Shown here in pieces: positions 43,153 through 52,511 of a stretch of DNA of 64,000 bases. Both the position numbers and the translations under genes were made by a program. The notes under the pieces are model-generated. The model was given only the letters and a program-made list of their open reading frames with translations. It had not been told where the DNA came from and made no database searches. Position 1 is the stretch's first letter. Each line of letters starts with the position of its first letter. Origin of the DNA: Paenibacillus nasutitermitis (lineage in GTDB: Bacteria > Bacillota > Bacilli > Paenibacillales > Paenibacillaceae); contig NZ_BMHP01000003.1 of the NCBI RefSeq assembly GCF_014641075.1, forward strand, positions 744,001 to 808,000, written 5' to 3'.

Positions 43153-46100
43153 TTATGGCTGCTCCTGCAGCCATACCGCTTTGAACAAAGCCGGATTTTT
43201 GCCCGAGCCGATGCCGGAGCCCCATTCGCGCCAGCCCTTTCGTCCCGCGCCATCGTCGTCATTGACGAGCAGTGAGAAGCTAAGCGCGCGGTCAGTCGGC
43301 GACAGGCTGCCGAGCTCGCTCCACGGCACTGCGATCTTGTACGTCGTCACCGCATTGGTCCCGTCTCGCGCCACGTTCACCCGGGCATTCGCGACTGACC
43401 CGGTCGCCATTCCGGAAGGCGCGCTGAAGCGGTACAACTCCGCTGCCGACGAGGTCAGGGCCGCACCATATTCGAAGCGGTTCACCGTCTCGCCGGGGAA
43501 GCCCGCCGTCAAGGCGAATTGAAGCGAGTCGCCTTTCCAGATGTCACTGCCGGAGTAGCTTTGCGCAAACGTGTCATCGTTAACGCTCGCCGATACGTAC
43601 AAATAATCGTCGTCCCACGTCAGCCGCAGATCGCCGCCTAGATCGGTGGCGCCGCCGAACGAATGTCCCGTGACCGGAACCGCGGTCGTCTCCGTTGCAA
43701 GATCGATGGCGTTCACCCCGCTCCAGTCGTCGTTTGTTCCCTCCACGTCAACCGTCTTTTTCGCCAGTGCCGTCATTGCCGACGCCGGAACGAGGTTCAG
43801 GCTGCCAGAGGCAGCGACGGGATTGCCTTCCTCCAGCTGCAGCTGAAGCTGGAACGGATACGTCTGCCCCTCCGTCAGCGAAGGAACGGGCAGTGACACA
43901 ACAGTCTGACCGCTTGCGGGAATTGTTGTCTGAAATGTGGTCGCGCCGCTTTGACTGCCGAAGCTCCATTGGATTTCCGTCAGTTCGTTGGCCACCGCCA
44001 GCTCGTTGGCCAGCGTCAGGCGCAGCACGTGGCCGCCATTCGCATCCAGTCCGTGCTTGATCTCGCTTGCCGTCACCGCCGAACCTAAGATTGACACGGA
44101 GGCGGCGATGCGCCCCGCCGAGACGCCTCCGAACTTTATCGCGGCGGTCAGCGTCTTGACGCCCGCACTCGACTTGGCCGGCAGCACAACAGCCTCCGTG
44201 ACGACTGCACCTGCGGCGACCGCCAGCGGTACAGTTACGCCCTCCGCCTCCAGCGCGGCCGACGCGGATGTCGTCGACGCTTCGTTGTTCCAGATCACGA
44301 CGGCATCGATGACTTCGCCGACCAGCGCGTTTTCCGCCTGCAGCGTGAACGTGCCGTCCGCGGCGATGCCGAGGACCTCTCCCTTGACGTATAGCGGCGT
44401 TTCGTCCAGCGTCAAGTAAATCTTGCCGTCATGCGGCGTGTAGACTTCCTCGTTGCCCATCGCATCCACGATGGTCAGATCGCCGCTCGCCTGCAAGGCG
44501 ACGTTGACCGGCTCCAGGCTCCACAGAACATGGGCCGTCTGCTGGCCCGCCTGGAACTTATAGCTGTACACGGAAGCAGGAGCAACATCCTGCGAGACGT
44601 ACGCCATGCCGCCGAGTTGGCGCAGCATGACGCCATACGCCGCGTATGCCGGCTTCGGCGCATAAGCGCCTTGCGGATCGTTCAAATTTCGAATGAGGCC
44701 GAAATTGCTCTCGCGATCCTCCTTGTTGATACCATCATTCATCATGTTATACCAGAATATTTTGTCTACGCCGGACGCCAATGCCGTCACATGGCTGCGC
44801 ACGATGTATTGCGCCTGCGTCCGCTCGTCGACACCCTCCGAACCACTGTAGGACGGCCAGCCGATTTCAGAAATCCAGATCGGCTTCGGTTGTCCGTTGT
44901 TGTATTCGCGGATGAGGCTGTCGAGCTGATCGATCCGCTCGGCCAGAATCTCCGGCGCATTCGGAAAGTTGTATGGATGCACGGATACAACGTCGAGATA
45001 ATCCAAGCCCCCGAGCTGGAAGAAGGTTTCCAGCCATTCCCACGGCAGGCCTACTGTCACCGGACCGGCAACCGTCACGGCCGGGTGGTTTTGCTTGATT
45101 TTCTGATAGGTGGCCTTCAATAGTTCAAAATAATACTCCGGCTTGCAGTCCGCCGGCCCCGCGCCCATATCGCCGAAATTCGAGTTGTTATATTCATTGT
45201 ACACCTCGACCCACGGAATCTCGCCGTCATAATGTTGAAGTACCTGGTCGGCATAGTTGGCGAAGCCGTTGTAACCCTCCGACGTGTATGGGGTGTAACC
45301 GTTGTCATAAAACGAATTGGTGTAGTCGAGCACGATCAGCGGCTGCACTCCTTCCTGCTCCAGCCTTGCCATGTAGGCGTCATTTCGGGCCGGGAAAGAA
45401 AAAACGCCCTTCTGCTTTTCGAGATTTTTCCATTCATGCTCATCGCGAATGGCCGAGATGCCAGTGGCATCGAGCAGCGGCACGAGATCGTCGTTCCAGA
45501 ACTTGGCGAAATGGGTGCCCATGGCAAAACGGCTGTCCTGCTTAACTGCCACGTCCGCCTCTTCGAGCACGGTGAAAGGCGTCGACGCTTTTCCTAGCAA
45601 TACCGTACCCTGCCAGGCGCTGACCTGCAGCGTGAAATAGCCTTTGTCCGCCAGCGTGGGCTGAAGGCTGTAGATCGGCGACGTAAGAGCGGCTTCTCCC
45701 TGCAGAACCAGCTCGCCTTCCGGGTTGTTGACGCTCCAAGTCAAGCGGTCTCCGGCGGTGCGAACGGCAAAAGCCGGCGGCTCATCGATAAAAATGCCTC
45801 CGAGGACGGTCGGCTCCACGGCAACCGGCAGCACCGTGTAAGCGAAGTCGCTCACCGCGCTGGTGAGCCAGCCATCTACGGCGAAGGCCCGCAGCGTGAC
45901 GTCCCCGTCGATCGACAACGGTCCCGTGTACGTAATAACCGTCGCCGAGCTGCGCGGATCGCTGCCGTCCGCCGTATAGAAGATTTGTGCAGCCGGTGCA
46001 GCCGTAAGCACCACCTCCGTACCAGCCGGCACCGCGCCAGCGGCAACGCTTGCCCGGACGGGTTCCAGCTGCACCTCGAAGCCGGGGTTAACGAGCAGAT

Positions 46101-46836
46101 TGACCGAGCTGCCGGATTCCGTAAACGTAATGTCGTCGATCCACAGCGCGTCCGTTACGTTTGGCACGACGATCCGGTAGGACAGCAGAGTCTCGTTCGC
46201 CCCCGTCGTGTACGTGAAGCCAAGCTGCTGCCAATCACCACTTGGAATCGAATAACGCGGTGACCAAGCGGAGTTGACGGAAATATCCGCATTCACGTTG
46301 TTACCCTTCACCCAGGCGTTAAACTGGTAGGTCGTGTTCGGCTTTACTGTGACGTTTTGCCACACCCGGGCGTAGACGTTGGCGGCCGGTGGCGTTGCGC
46401 TCGTCAGCTTGAGCGAAACGCCACCCGAATGGGAAACACCGGAATCTAAAGCAATCGTCGCATCCGCCTGAGACTTCACCTCGTAGGACCAACCGGGCAC
46501 GCTCAACAGCTCGTAGTGGAACGCCTCGACATCTCCGTAGACGCCGGTCGAAACCTCGGACGCCGCGCGCAGCGTCAAGGCATTGTCGACCGTAATCGGT
46601 CCAGCGTACTCAATCGCCGTCGCCGAGCTGCGCGGATCGCTGCCGTCCGTCGTATAGCGGATCGCCGAAGCGCCGGCGCTCAAATTGACCTTCGCACCCT
46701 TGGCGATGACTCCGGCTGGCGGGTTGGCCGTGACCACGGCCGCGCCGTCGGCCGCGGCAACGCCAAGCGGCGCCGCCAGGGCATAACAGATCAGGATCAG
46801 GCTCAACGCCGCTTGCAAGATTCGTTTACTCATCAT
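43153..46836 (-). CDS. Secreted multidomain endo-glycosidase (GH39/GH5-like clan A) with CBM9
   Basis: Exported enzyme of 1227 residues. ATG at 46836 follows AAAGGGG by 7 bases, then a signal peptide (LQAALSLILICYALAAPLGV). Order: a chitobiase/HEX-C-like repeat (IRYTTDGSDPRSSATAIEYA), a CBM4/9-like jelly roll (about 115-265), a second copy of the first repeat (IFYTADGSDPRSSATVITYT), an Ig-like segment and a TIM barrel (about 450-770). The barrel has the acid/base Glu in WVEVYNEYNN near 546 and the nucleophile in PIWISEIGWPSY near 655. Beta domains follow, and a CBM9 domain closes the protein (about 1030-1227, VDVEGTNDDWSGV). Clan A barrels of this type include GH39 and GH5/GH30-like enzymes; the substrate is unclear. 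Within the operon it is the only secreted enzyme, so it probably makes the oligosaccharides that the importer takes up. Confidence 0.88.
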   Translation of the reverse strand: MMSKRILQAALSLILICYALAAPLGVAAADGAAVVTANPPAGVIAKGAKVNLSAGASAIRYTTDGSDPRSSATAIEYAGPITVDNALTLRAASEVSTGVYGDVEAFHYELLSVPGWSYEVKSQADATIALDSGVSHSGGVSLKLTSATPPAANVYARVWQNVTVKPNTTYQFNAWVKGNNVNADISVNSAWSPRYSIPSGDWQQLGFTYTTGANETLLSYRIVVPNVTDALWIDDITFTESGSSVNLLVNPGFEVQLEPVRASVAAGAVPAGTEVVLTAAPAAQIFYTADGSDPRSSATVITYTGPLSIDGDVTLRAFAVDGWLTSAVSDFAYTVLPVAVEPTVLGGIFIDEPPAFAVRTAGDRLTWSVNNPEGELVLQGEAALTSPIYSLQPTLADKGYFTLQVSAWQGTVLLGKASTPFTVLEEADVAVKQDSRFAMGTHFAKFWNDDLVPLLDATGISAIRDEHEWKNLEKQKGVFSFPARNDAYMARLEQEGVQPLIVLDYTNSFYDNGYTPYTSEGYNGFANYADQVLQHYDGEIPWVEVYNEYNNSNFGDMGAGPADCKPEYYFELLKATYQKIKQNHPAVTVAGPVTVGLPWEWLETFFQLGGLDYLDVVSVHPYNFPNAPEILAERIDQLDSLIREYNNGQPKPIWISEIGWPSYSGSEGVDERTQAQYIVRSHVTALASGVDKIFWYNMMNDGINKEDRESNFGLIRNLNDPQGAYAPKPAYAAYGVMLRQLGGMAYVSQDVAPASVYSYKFQAGQQTAHVLWSLEPVNVALQASGDLTIVDAMGNEEVYTPHDGKIYLTLDETPLYVKGEVLGIAADGTFTLQAENALVGEVIDAVVIWNNEASTTSASAALEAEGVTVPLAVAAGAVVTEAVVLPAKSSAGVKTLTAAIKFGGVSAGRIAASVSILGSAVTASEIKHGLDANGGHVLRLTLANELAVANELTEIQWSFGSQSGATTFQTTIPASGQTVVSLPVPSLTEGQTYPFQLQLQLEEGNPVAASGSLNLVPASAMTALAKKTVDVEGTNDDWSGVNAIDLATETTAVPVTGHSFGGATDLGGDLRLTWDDDYLYVSASVNDDTFAQSYSGSDIWKGDSLQFALTAGFPGETVNRFEYGAALTSSAAELYRFSAPSGMATGSVANARVNVARDGTNAVTTYKIAVPWSELGSLSPTDRALSFSLLVNDDDGAGRKGWREWGSGIGSGKNPALFKAVWLQEQP

Positions 46837-46858
46837 GGAAATTCCCCTTTTCCGAAAT

Positions 46859-48016
46859 TTATACTTCGTAGGTCCACATCTGAGGATCGAGGCTGTCAAG
46901 CTTCATCAGAAGCTCCATGTAGAAGTAATCTCCCCATACGGTATAAAACTGTCCTTGCTTCATGTCGGGCTCGCGCGCATAACAGTTGCGGATCAATCCT
47001 TCGACCGCTTCATCCCCGGTTGCCGAGCATTCTCGTCGCAACGTCGTCGCGACGGCCGCCGCATGGGAGCGCCAGCGCGCCGCCGGCGAAACGTCAGTCG
47101 TCTGCTCCGCCAGCTCCAGCAAACCGCAGGCGGCGATCGCGGCTGCCGAAGCGTCCTTCAGCGCACCCGCCGGGTCGGGGAGTTTGAAGTCCCACAGCGG
47201 AATGCCGCCGTCTGGCGGCGATTCGCGGATGAAGTAGTCGCTCAGCCGTTCGGCTGCCTCAATGAAGTTGCGGCGGCCGCTATGCCGGCCCGCCAGAGCG
47301 AAGCCGTAGATCGCCCACGCCTGCCCGCGTGACCAACATGATTCGTCGCAGAAGCCGCCTTCGTTATAGCCGCCAAGCGCCTCTCCCGTATCCGGGTCGA
47401 ACTCATAGGTGTGATAAACGGAGGCGTCCGGCCGAATGTTGAAGCGAAGCGTCGTCTCGGCGTGGCTGTCCGCGGCCGCGGCGAAGCGGGGATCGCCGCT
47501 CAGGCTGCTTGCCGTATACAGCAGCGGCAAGTTCATCATGCAATCGATAATCATAACGCCGCGACGGTCGTTCTCGTCCGGCGCGCCCCAAGCGCGAATG
47601 AATCGGCCTTTGCCGTTGAAGCGCTTCAGCAGCTCCTCGGCCGCCCCTATGGTTAGCTCGAGCGCCTCGCGATTGCTGTCGAAGCGGTACAGGTTGGCAG
47701 CGTATAATTGATAGAGAAAGCCAAGATCATGATCCTTCTGGCCGTACTCCAGCCGCTCGCGATATACCGGCAAATAGCGCCTCGCGGCAGCGAGATATTT
47801 TTCCTGTCCGGTATAGCGGTAAGCCAGTAGGATCATGCCCGTCCAGAAGGAGCCGGTCCAGTTGCCGTCGGCATTCAGTGACTCGCCGTAACGGCCGCTT
47901 CTCGACATATGAGGGAACAACAGATCGAACCGCTCCAGATTTCGATCGATTTTGTATATGATTTCTTGCAGCTCCCGACGTACGCTTCCGTCTTGAAGAT
48001 GATGTACAGCGGTCAT
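46859..48016 (-). CDS. GH88 unsaturated glucuronyl hydrolase
   Basis: Intracellular enzyme of 385 residues (no signal peptide) that should hydrate and release the 4,5-unsaturated uronic acid left at the non-reducing end by a polysaccharide lyase. The alpha6/alpha6 signatures of GH88 are present: GNWTGSFWTGMILLAYRYTG, GVMIIDCMMNLPLLYTAS with a catalytic Asp, CWSRGQAWAIYGFAL and KDASAAAIAACGLLEL. GH105 is a related family, but the IDCMMN and SRGQAWAIYG pattern fits GH88 better. It lies 42 bp after the second permease and 22 bp before the secreted enzyme, in the middle of the operon. Its presence implies that a lyase acts on the same substrate. Confidence 0.92.
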   Translation of the reverse strand: MTAVHHLQDGSVRRELQEIIYKIDRNLERFDLLFPHMSRSGRYGESLNADGNWTGSFWTGMILLAYRYTGQEKYLAAARRYLPVYRERLEYGQKDHDLGFLYQLYAANLYRFDSNREALELTIGAAEELLKRFNGKGRFIRAWGAPDENDRRGVMIIDCMMNLPLLYTASSLSGDPRFAAAADSHAETTLRFNIRPDASVYHTYEFDPDTGEALGGYNEGGFCDESCWSRGQAWAIYGFALAGRHSGRRNFIEAAERLSDYFIRESPPDGGIPLWDFKLPDPAGALKDASAAAIAACGLLELAEQTTDVSPAARWRSHAAAVATTLRRECSATGDEAVEGLIRNCYAREPDMKQGQFYTVWGDYFYMELLMKLDSLDPQMWTYEV

Positions 48017-48058
48017 GCTCCTACCCCGATTCCATATATGTTTATTTGGTATTGCATC

Positions 48059-48883
48059 TTACATTTTCAACCCGGCCGTCACAAGACCTTCGATGAAGTA
48101 TTTCTGGAATGCGATATATGCGATCGTGATCGGCACGGCCGTGATGCTGCCGATGGTCATGATCTCTCCCCAGTTCGTGTTGTATTGGTCGGACAGCAGT
48201 GCCACGACAACCGGCAGCGTACGCAAATCGGTCGAGGTCGTCACCATCAGCGGCCACATGAAGTCGTTCCAGGATGACAGGAAGCTCAAAATGCCGAGTG
48301 TGATCATCGCAGGCTTCGCCAAGGGCACGATGATGCGGGCGTAAATGCGGAATTCCGACGCGCCGTCTACGTAGGCCGACTGGTTCAGCTCCGATGGAAT
48401 ACCCATAAAAAACTGGCGAAAGAAAAACACGTTGTATGCGCTCACGAGCGCGGGCACAATCAGTGCCCAGTACGAATCCATCCAGCCGAGGTCCTTGACG
48501 ACCATGACGCGCGGCACCAATGTCAGCGAACCCGGCACGACCATCGTCAGAATGATGAACTGATGCAGCGCTTTTCGTCCGATAAAATCGATTTTGGCCA
48601 GGCCGTAGGCGACCAGCGAGGAAAAAAACAAGCTGCCGGCCGTTACGGCAAGCGCCACGAACAGGCTGTTGAACGCGTTGCGCCAGATTGGCAGCGCCGA
48701 CGACAGGCTGCGGAAATGTTCCAGCGTCAGCCGGCTCGGCAGTATCCGGTTATCCATTATTTCAATCGTCGGCTTCAACATATTAGTCAGCATCCACAGA
48801 AACGGAAATAGCGTAAACGCGGATACGGCCGCCAGCACAACGTACACCGCGGTTTGGGAGACGGCATGGCTTCGAATGTTCAT
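48059..48883 (-). CDS. Carbohydrate ABC transporter permease, MalG type
   Basis: Membrane permease of 274 residues with six predicted helices. The first is VYVVLAAVSAFTLFPFLWML and the last lies in IGSITAVPITIAYIAFQKYF. The cytoplasmic EAA loop that contacts the ATPase reads ELNQSAYVDGASEFRIYARIIVPLAKPAM. The C-terminus (YFIEGLVTAGLKM) is typical of the YurM/MalG class. AAGGGGG precedes the ATG. The gene is 16 bp downstream of the MalF-type permease, in the polysaccharide operon. No ATPase is encoded nearby, so a shared MsmX-type ATPase is likely to energise it. Confidence 0.94.
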   Translation of the reverse strand: MNIRSHAVSQTAVYVVLAAVSAFTLFPFLWMLTNMLKPTIEIMDNRILPSRLTLEHFRSLSSALPIWRNAFNSLFVALAVTAGSLFFSSLVAYGLAKIDFIGRKALHQFIILTMVVPGSLTLVPRVMVVKDLGWMDSYWALIVPALVSAYNVFFFRQFFMGIPSELNQSAYVDGASEFRIYARIIVPLAKPAMITLGILSFLSSWNDFMWPLMVTTSTDLRTLPVVVALLSDQYNTNWGEIMTIGSITAVPITIAYIAFQKYFIEGLVTAGLKM

Positions 48884-48899
48884 CGGCTGCGATCCCCCT

Positions 48900-49784
48900 T
48901 CAATAGTAGTCGTTTTCTGATTTGACGAAGCGCTTCAGCACCATCACCGTCAGCAGCACAAGGCAGCCGATAATAATTCCGACGGCGGAGGCGAGTCCGA
49001 TGCGGCCGCGCGAGAAAATGCTAAACAGATAATAGTTAAGCGTCAACGTGCCGTTAGCCGGTCCTCCCTTAGTCAGTACAAACACCTGGTCAAAAACGTT
49101 CCAAGCCCCGATGCTCGCCATGTAGAGCATGAAATACAGCGTCGGAGAAATTAGCGGGATCGTGATTCTGCGAAACTTCTGATAAGCAGTCGCACCGTCA
49201 AGCGTAGCCGATTCGTATAGATCGGTGGAGATCGACGTCAGCGCCGTCAATATGATAATTGTCCAGTACGGTGCGTTCTTCAGCGCATCGATGGCGGCGA
49301 CAGTCGGCATGGCGGTATGGATATTCGTCAGCAGCGTATTGTCGTCAAAGCCGAGCGCGTTCAGGAGCGTGTTGAGAATGCCGTTCGCGCTCAGCATATT
49401 GCTCCACATGATCGCATAGACGACGCCTGCCGTTACGAGCGGCATGAACACCGCCGTCTTCCAGAATACCTCGAACTTCAGCTTGCGGTTCAGCATATAC
49501 GCCATGCCGAGGGATAACAGGAGCAGCACCGGGATGTACACGACGACGAAAATCACGGTATTGCGCAGCGTCAGCCAGAGGTCACTTGTCGGATCGGACA
49601 ACAAATACTTGAAATTGTACAGCCCCACCCAGACCGGCTCCTGCATGACGCGGGCCTCCTGCAACGACAACACAAGCGAATAGAGGATGGGAAAAAAGCC
49701 AAAGACGCAAAACAGAATCAGCCAGGGCGAAACAAATACGTAACCGATCCAGGTGCGCTTCAGCCGTTTCAGTGCAATTTGCAT
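48900..49784 (-). CDS. Carbohydrate ABC transporter permease, MalF type
   Basis: Permease of 294 residues, AAGGAG upstream. Hydrophobic helices begin at about residue 13 (IGYVFVSPWLILFCVFGFFPILYSL), and the EAA loop is DLYESATLDGATAYQKFRRITIPLISPTL. The segment FDQVFVLTKGGPANGTLTLNYYLF is characteristic of MalF/YurN-class subunits. It pairs with the MalG-type protein to form the channel for the oligosaccharide delivered by the adjacent binding protein, whose gene ends 63 bp upstream. Confidence 0.94.
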   Translation of the reverse strand: MQIALKRLKRTWIGYVFVSPWLILFCVFGFFPILYSLVLSLQEARVMQEPVWVGLYNFKYLLSDPTSDLWLTLRNTVIFVVVYIPVLLLLSLGMAYMLNRKLKFEVFWKTAVFMPLVTAGVVYAIMWSNMLSANGILNTLLNALGFDDNTLLTNIHTAMPTVAAIDALKNAPYWTIIILTALTSISTDLYESATLDGATAYQKFRRITIPLISPTLYFMLYMASIGAWNVFDQVFVLTKGGPANGTLTLNYYLFSIFSRGRIGLASAVGIIIGCLVLLTVMVLKRFVKSENDYY

Positions 49785-49847
49785 CGTTCTGCAGCTCCTT
49801 ACGCGGCGGGAGAGGACGCTTGAGCGCCGCCTTCCGCCGAAATGGCA

Positions 49848-51203
49848 TTACTTGTTGTTTAGCAGCACTTCGCGGGACTTCTGGTCCTCGTCAATCAATT
49901 GCTGCAACTTCGTCACGGCGGCGTCGACCGCTTGCTCCGGCTTCGCTTTGCCAGCCAGCACCTCGTTGTACGCCGGCGACAGATTGTCGCTGATCAGTGA
50001 ATAGTAAAACGGGTCGCGGCCATTTACCTGCGTATTGTCCTGATTCAGGAAAGCGCTCACGACTTTGTCGGAAGCGAACTCGGGATCCGCCTGCACCGTT
50101 TTCGAAACCGGGAATTCGCCGAGATCCTTGTACACTTGCATCTGCACCTCGTCGGACATCAGTATCTTAATGACCTTCCAGGCTTCCTCGGGATGCTTTG
50201 TATTTCTCGACATCATAATCGTGCGCCCGCCTACCGGCAGCGCATTGCTTGTGCCTTTGCCCAGTCCCAGCGTTGGCAGCGGGAACAGATCCCATTGTCC
50301 GACCACCTTGCTCTTGTCCGGGTCCTCCAGCACGGTGGCGAAGCCAGGACCGTTCAGTGCCATGCCGATAGTGCCCGTCGGAAAAATGTCCTGCGTCCGC
50401 TCCGGCGGGGATGTCTTCTCCTTGAGGATGAGATCGGATACCAGCCCGATCGTCTTCGCGTACGCCTGCTTGTCGAGAATGACCTGCTTGCCGTCCTTGG
50501 ACAAGAAACCTGCGTTCGGATTCCCGGTAATGCTCCAATAGAGCGCATAGCCGAGTTGGAAGTTGAAGCCGCCGCCGCGCCCGTCGGTAATGAGCTCCAA
50601 GCCGTACTGATCGGTTTTGCCGCCGGCAGTCGATTTCGTCAGCTTTTTTGCGACCTCGACGAACTTCGTCCAGGTGGTCGGAATGTCGGCTTTCGTCAGA
50701 CCGGCCTCCTGCCAAAGCTTCGTGTTGTAATAGACCATGACCGGCGTGGCCCCGTAGGTGATGAGATTATGCACCTCGCCGTCGCCCATCCGTCCCGTTT
50801 CAATCAAGTTCGGATCGACATTTGCAACCGCTTCCTTAAAATCGGAAAATGTGCTTAGCGGATTCGTAATGCCCATGTCCGAGTATGTCGATCCCCCAGT
50901 CGGGTTCGAGTTGAACAGATCCGGCAGCGTGCCGGCCGCCGCCGCATTGATGAACGGATCGCCGCCACCGGTAACGCCTGGAATCGCCGATATCTTGAGA
51001 TTGATATCGGGATAGGTCTCCTCCACCTTCTTCACCAGATAATCCGTAAACTCCGGCGTCATACTGCCCCAGTAGTTAATCGTTACTTTTCCGTCGGCTG
51101 CTTTTTCCCCCGACTCATTACCGCTATTGCCGGAGCACCCAACAAGCAGCAGACTGACCAATGCGACGGCGCAAAGCGCCTTGGACAAGGTTCCCTTTTT
51201 CAC
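49848..51203 (-). CDS. Oligosaccharide-binding lipoprotein of the ABC importer
   Basis: Family 1 extracellular solute-binding protein of 451 residues. It begins at a GTG at 51203 (GGGGG about 10 bases upstream; the frame is open further, but only this start yields an export signal). The signal LSKALCAVALVSLLLVGC carries the lipobox with Cys23, followed by a Ser/Gly/Asn linker. Class landmarks: VTINYWGSMTPEFTDYLVKK, AAAGTLPDLFNSN, YNTKLWQEAGLTKADIPTTW and NTKHPEEAWKVIKILMSDEV. It is the first structural gene of the operon, 183 bp downstream of the regulator gene. The 13-bp element GTGGTCGGTCCAC lies 96 bp before its start codon. Confidence 0.94.
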   Translation of the reverse strand: MKKGTLSKALCAVALVSLLLVGCSGNSGNESGEKAADGKVTINYWGSMTPEFTDYLVKKVEETYPDINLKISAIPGVTGGGDPFINAAAAGTLPDLFNSNPTGGSTYSDMGITNPLSTFSDFKEAVANVDPNLIETGRMGDGEVHNLITYGATPVMVYYNTKLWQEAGLTKADIPTTWTKFVEVAKKLTKSTAGGKTDQYGLELITDGRGGGFNFQLGYALYWSITGNPNAGFLSKDGKQVILDKQAYAKTIGLVSDLILKEKTSPPERTQDIFPTGTIGMALNGPGFATVLEDPDKSKVVGQWDLFPLPTLGLGKGTSNALPVGGRTIMMSRNTKHPEEAWKVIKILMSDEVQMQVYKDLGEFPVSKTVQADPEFASDKVVSAFLNQDNTQVNGRDPFYYSLISDNLSPAYNEVLAGKAKPEQAVDAAVTKLQQLIDEDQKSREVLLNNK

Positions 51204-51298
51204 GGATCGTTTTCCCCCATTCAAAGTTGTACCACCTGATTCAAACCATGTATACGCAACCTGCACTTCGAGCGGCATCACCCCTTTCAAATTGGACC

Positions 51299-51311
51299 GT
51301 GGACCGACCAC
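51299..51311. promoter_or_regulatory. Candidate operator upstream of the importer operon
   Basis: GTGGACCGACCAC, an imperfect palindrome (GTGG-N5-CCAC) identical to the element at 52495-52507. On the minus strand the similarity extends to GTGGTCGGTCCAC-N-GTCCA. It overlaps TATAGT, a possible -10 box. Confidence 0.7.
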
Positions 51312-51385
51312 TATATTCAGAGAACAACTCCCGCACACCATCGACAAAAGCGCTCTCAACAGGAGCGCCCGCCTCACCGCACGGC

Positions 51386-52459
51386 TCAAATAGTGGCGGA
51401 AGATTCCCGCAGCATGAGCCGCGTCGGCATTTGCTGAGCAAGCTCGGCTTCCTCGTGCCGGAGAAGTGACTCCAACAGCTGCCATGCGGCTTTCGCCATC
51501 TGTTGATGCGGAAAATCGACCGAACTGAGCGGCACCGGCAACAGGCTGACGATATACGAGTTGTCGTAGCCAATAATTCCGACGTCTTCCGGAACGCGAC
51601 GGCCCGCCTGAGCCAGCACATTGCAGACGGTCATTGCAATAATGTCGTTGTAGCAGACGATGCCGTCGATGCTGCCGTCCGCCATTGTCTGCAGCAGCCG
51701 CTCCGGGAAGTCCGTTCCGTCCGCCACATACACCTCGAGCAACGACGGATCGCCCTCCTCCTCAAGCGCTTTGACGCAGCCCTGCTTGCGCAGCTGGCAC
51801 AAATAGCTGTTCTTGAAGTCGCCGACATACAAAATGTTCCGCCTGCCTTGCTTCAGATAATGCCGCACTCCGATGTAGCTGCCTTCCCCTTGGTCATATA
51901 CGATATGAGGAAGATCGCTCATGTTTTCGTTGATCCGGTTCACCAACACGACCGGAATTCCCGCCTGGAACAGCTGACGGTAAATGTCGGCGTTGACAGC
52001 GCTGTTCACGTACGGCGCGGAAATGATTCCCGAAACGCCCTTGTTTTCCAGCTCGACGAGATAGCCACGCTCCTTGCCGTGGTCCGTCCCGATAATACAA
52101 AGCATCAAATCGTAGCCGTTGTCGTAAGCAACCCGCTCGATCTCGTGGGCCAGCACGCCGTAGTAATAGTCGCTGATGTCGGGCAATATAAGCGCGATTT
52201 TCTGCACGCTACCAAGCTTCTGCTCCAGCTTTTCCTTGGGCAGGATAAATACGCCTTTGCCCCTGCGTTTTACTAGATACCCTTCTACGACAAGCTCTGA
52301 TATTGCACGGTTGACGCTGGAGCGGCTGACCTGCATCTCCTCTGCCATTTGCCGCTCGGAGTCGATACGTACCTCGGTACCGGTTTCCGCCGCCTGCATT
52401 ATGTAGTCACGCAAGTAACTTTTTATTTTCTCATACAAAGGGGTGCTGTCGAATTTCAA
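51386..52459 (-). CDS. GntR-type DNA-binding / LacI-type sensor regulator of the polysaccharide operon
   Basis: Regulator of 357 residues starting at a TTG at 52459, 7 bases after AGGGAGAG; an ATG sixteen codons upstream lies inside the promoter. A GntR winged helix occupies about 5-75 (PLYEKIKSYLRDYIMQ, RQMAEEMQVSRSSVNRAISEL, GYLVKRRGKGVFIL). A LacI/PBP1-like sensor follows (IALILPDISDYYYGVLAHEIE, KGVSGIISAPYVNS, IPVVLVNRINEN, VGIIGYDNSYIVSLLPVPLSSVDFP). It shares only the architecture with the regulator at 13.2 kb. An element repeated in its own promoter and in front of the importer genes suggests autoregulation and control of the operon, relieved by an oligosaccharide. Confidence 0.91.
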   Translation of the reverse strand: MKFDSTPLYEKIKSYLRDYIMQAAETGTEVRIDSERQMAEEMQVSRSSVNRAISELVVEGYLVKRRGKGVFILPKEKLEQKLGSVQKIALILPDISDYYYGVLAHEIERVAYDNGYDLMLCIIGTDHGKERGYLVELENKGVSGIISAPYVNSAVNADIYRQLFQAGIPVVLVNRINENMSDLPHIVYDQGEGSYIGVRHYLKQGRRNILYVGDFKNSYLCQLRKQGCVKALEEEGDPSLLEVYVADGTDFPERLLQTMADGSIDGIVCYNDIIAMTVCNVLAQAGRRVPEDVGIIGYDNSYIVSLLPVPLSSVDFPHQQMAKAAWQLLESLLRHEEAELAQQMPTRLMLRESSATI

Positions 52460-52482
52460 ATTCAAACTCTCCCTAAATAATT

Positions 52483-52511
52483 TTATTATGGACAGTGGAC
52501 CGACCACACAA
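52483..52511 (-). promoter_or_regulatory. Promoter of the polysaccharide-operon regulator
   Basis: On the minus strand TTGTGT (52511-52506), a 17-bp spacer and TAATAA (52488-52483). The GTGGTCGGTCCAC element starts in the -35 box and fills most of the spacer. Confidence 0.6.
52495..52507. promoter_or_regulatory. Candidate operator in the regulator promoter
   Basis: GTGGACCGACCAC, the second copy of the element found at 51299-51311, placed inside the promoter so that a bound protein would block RNA polymerase. Confidence 0.7.
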
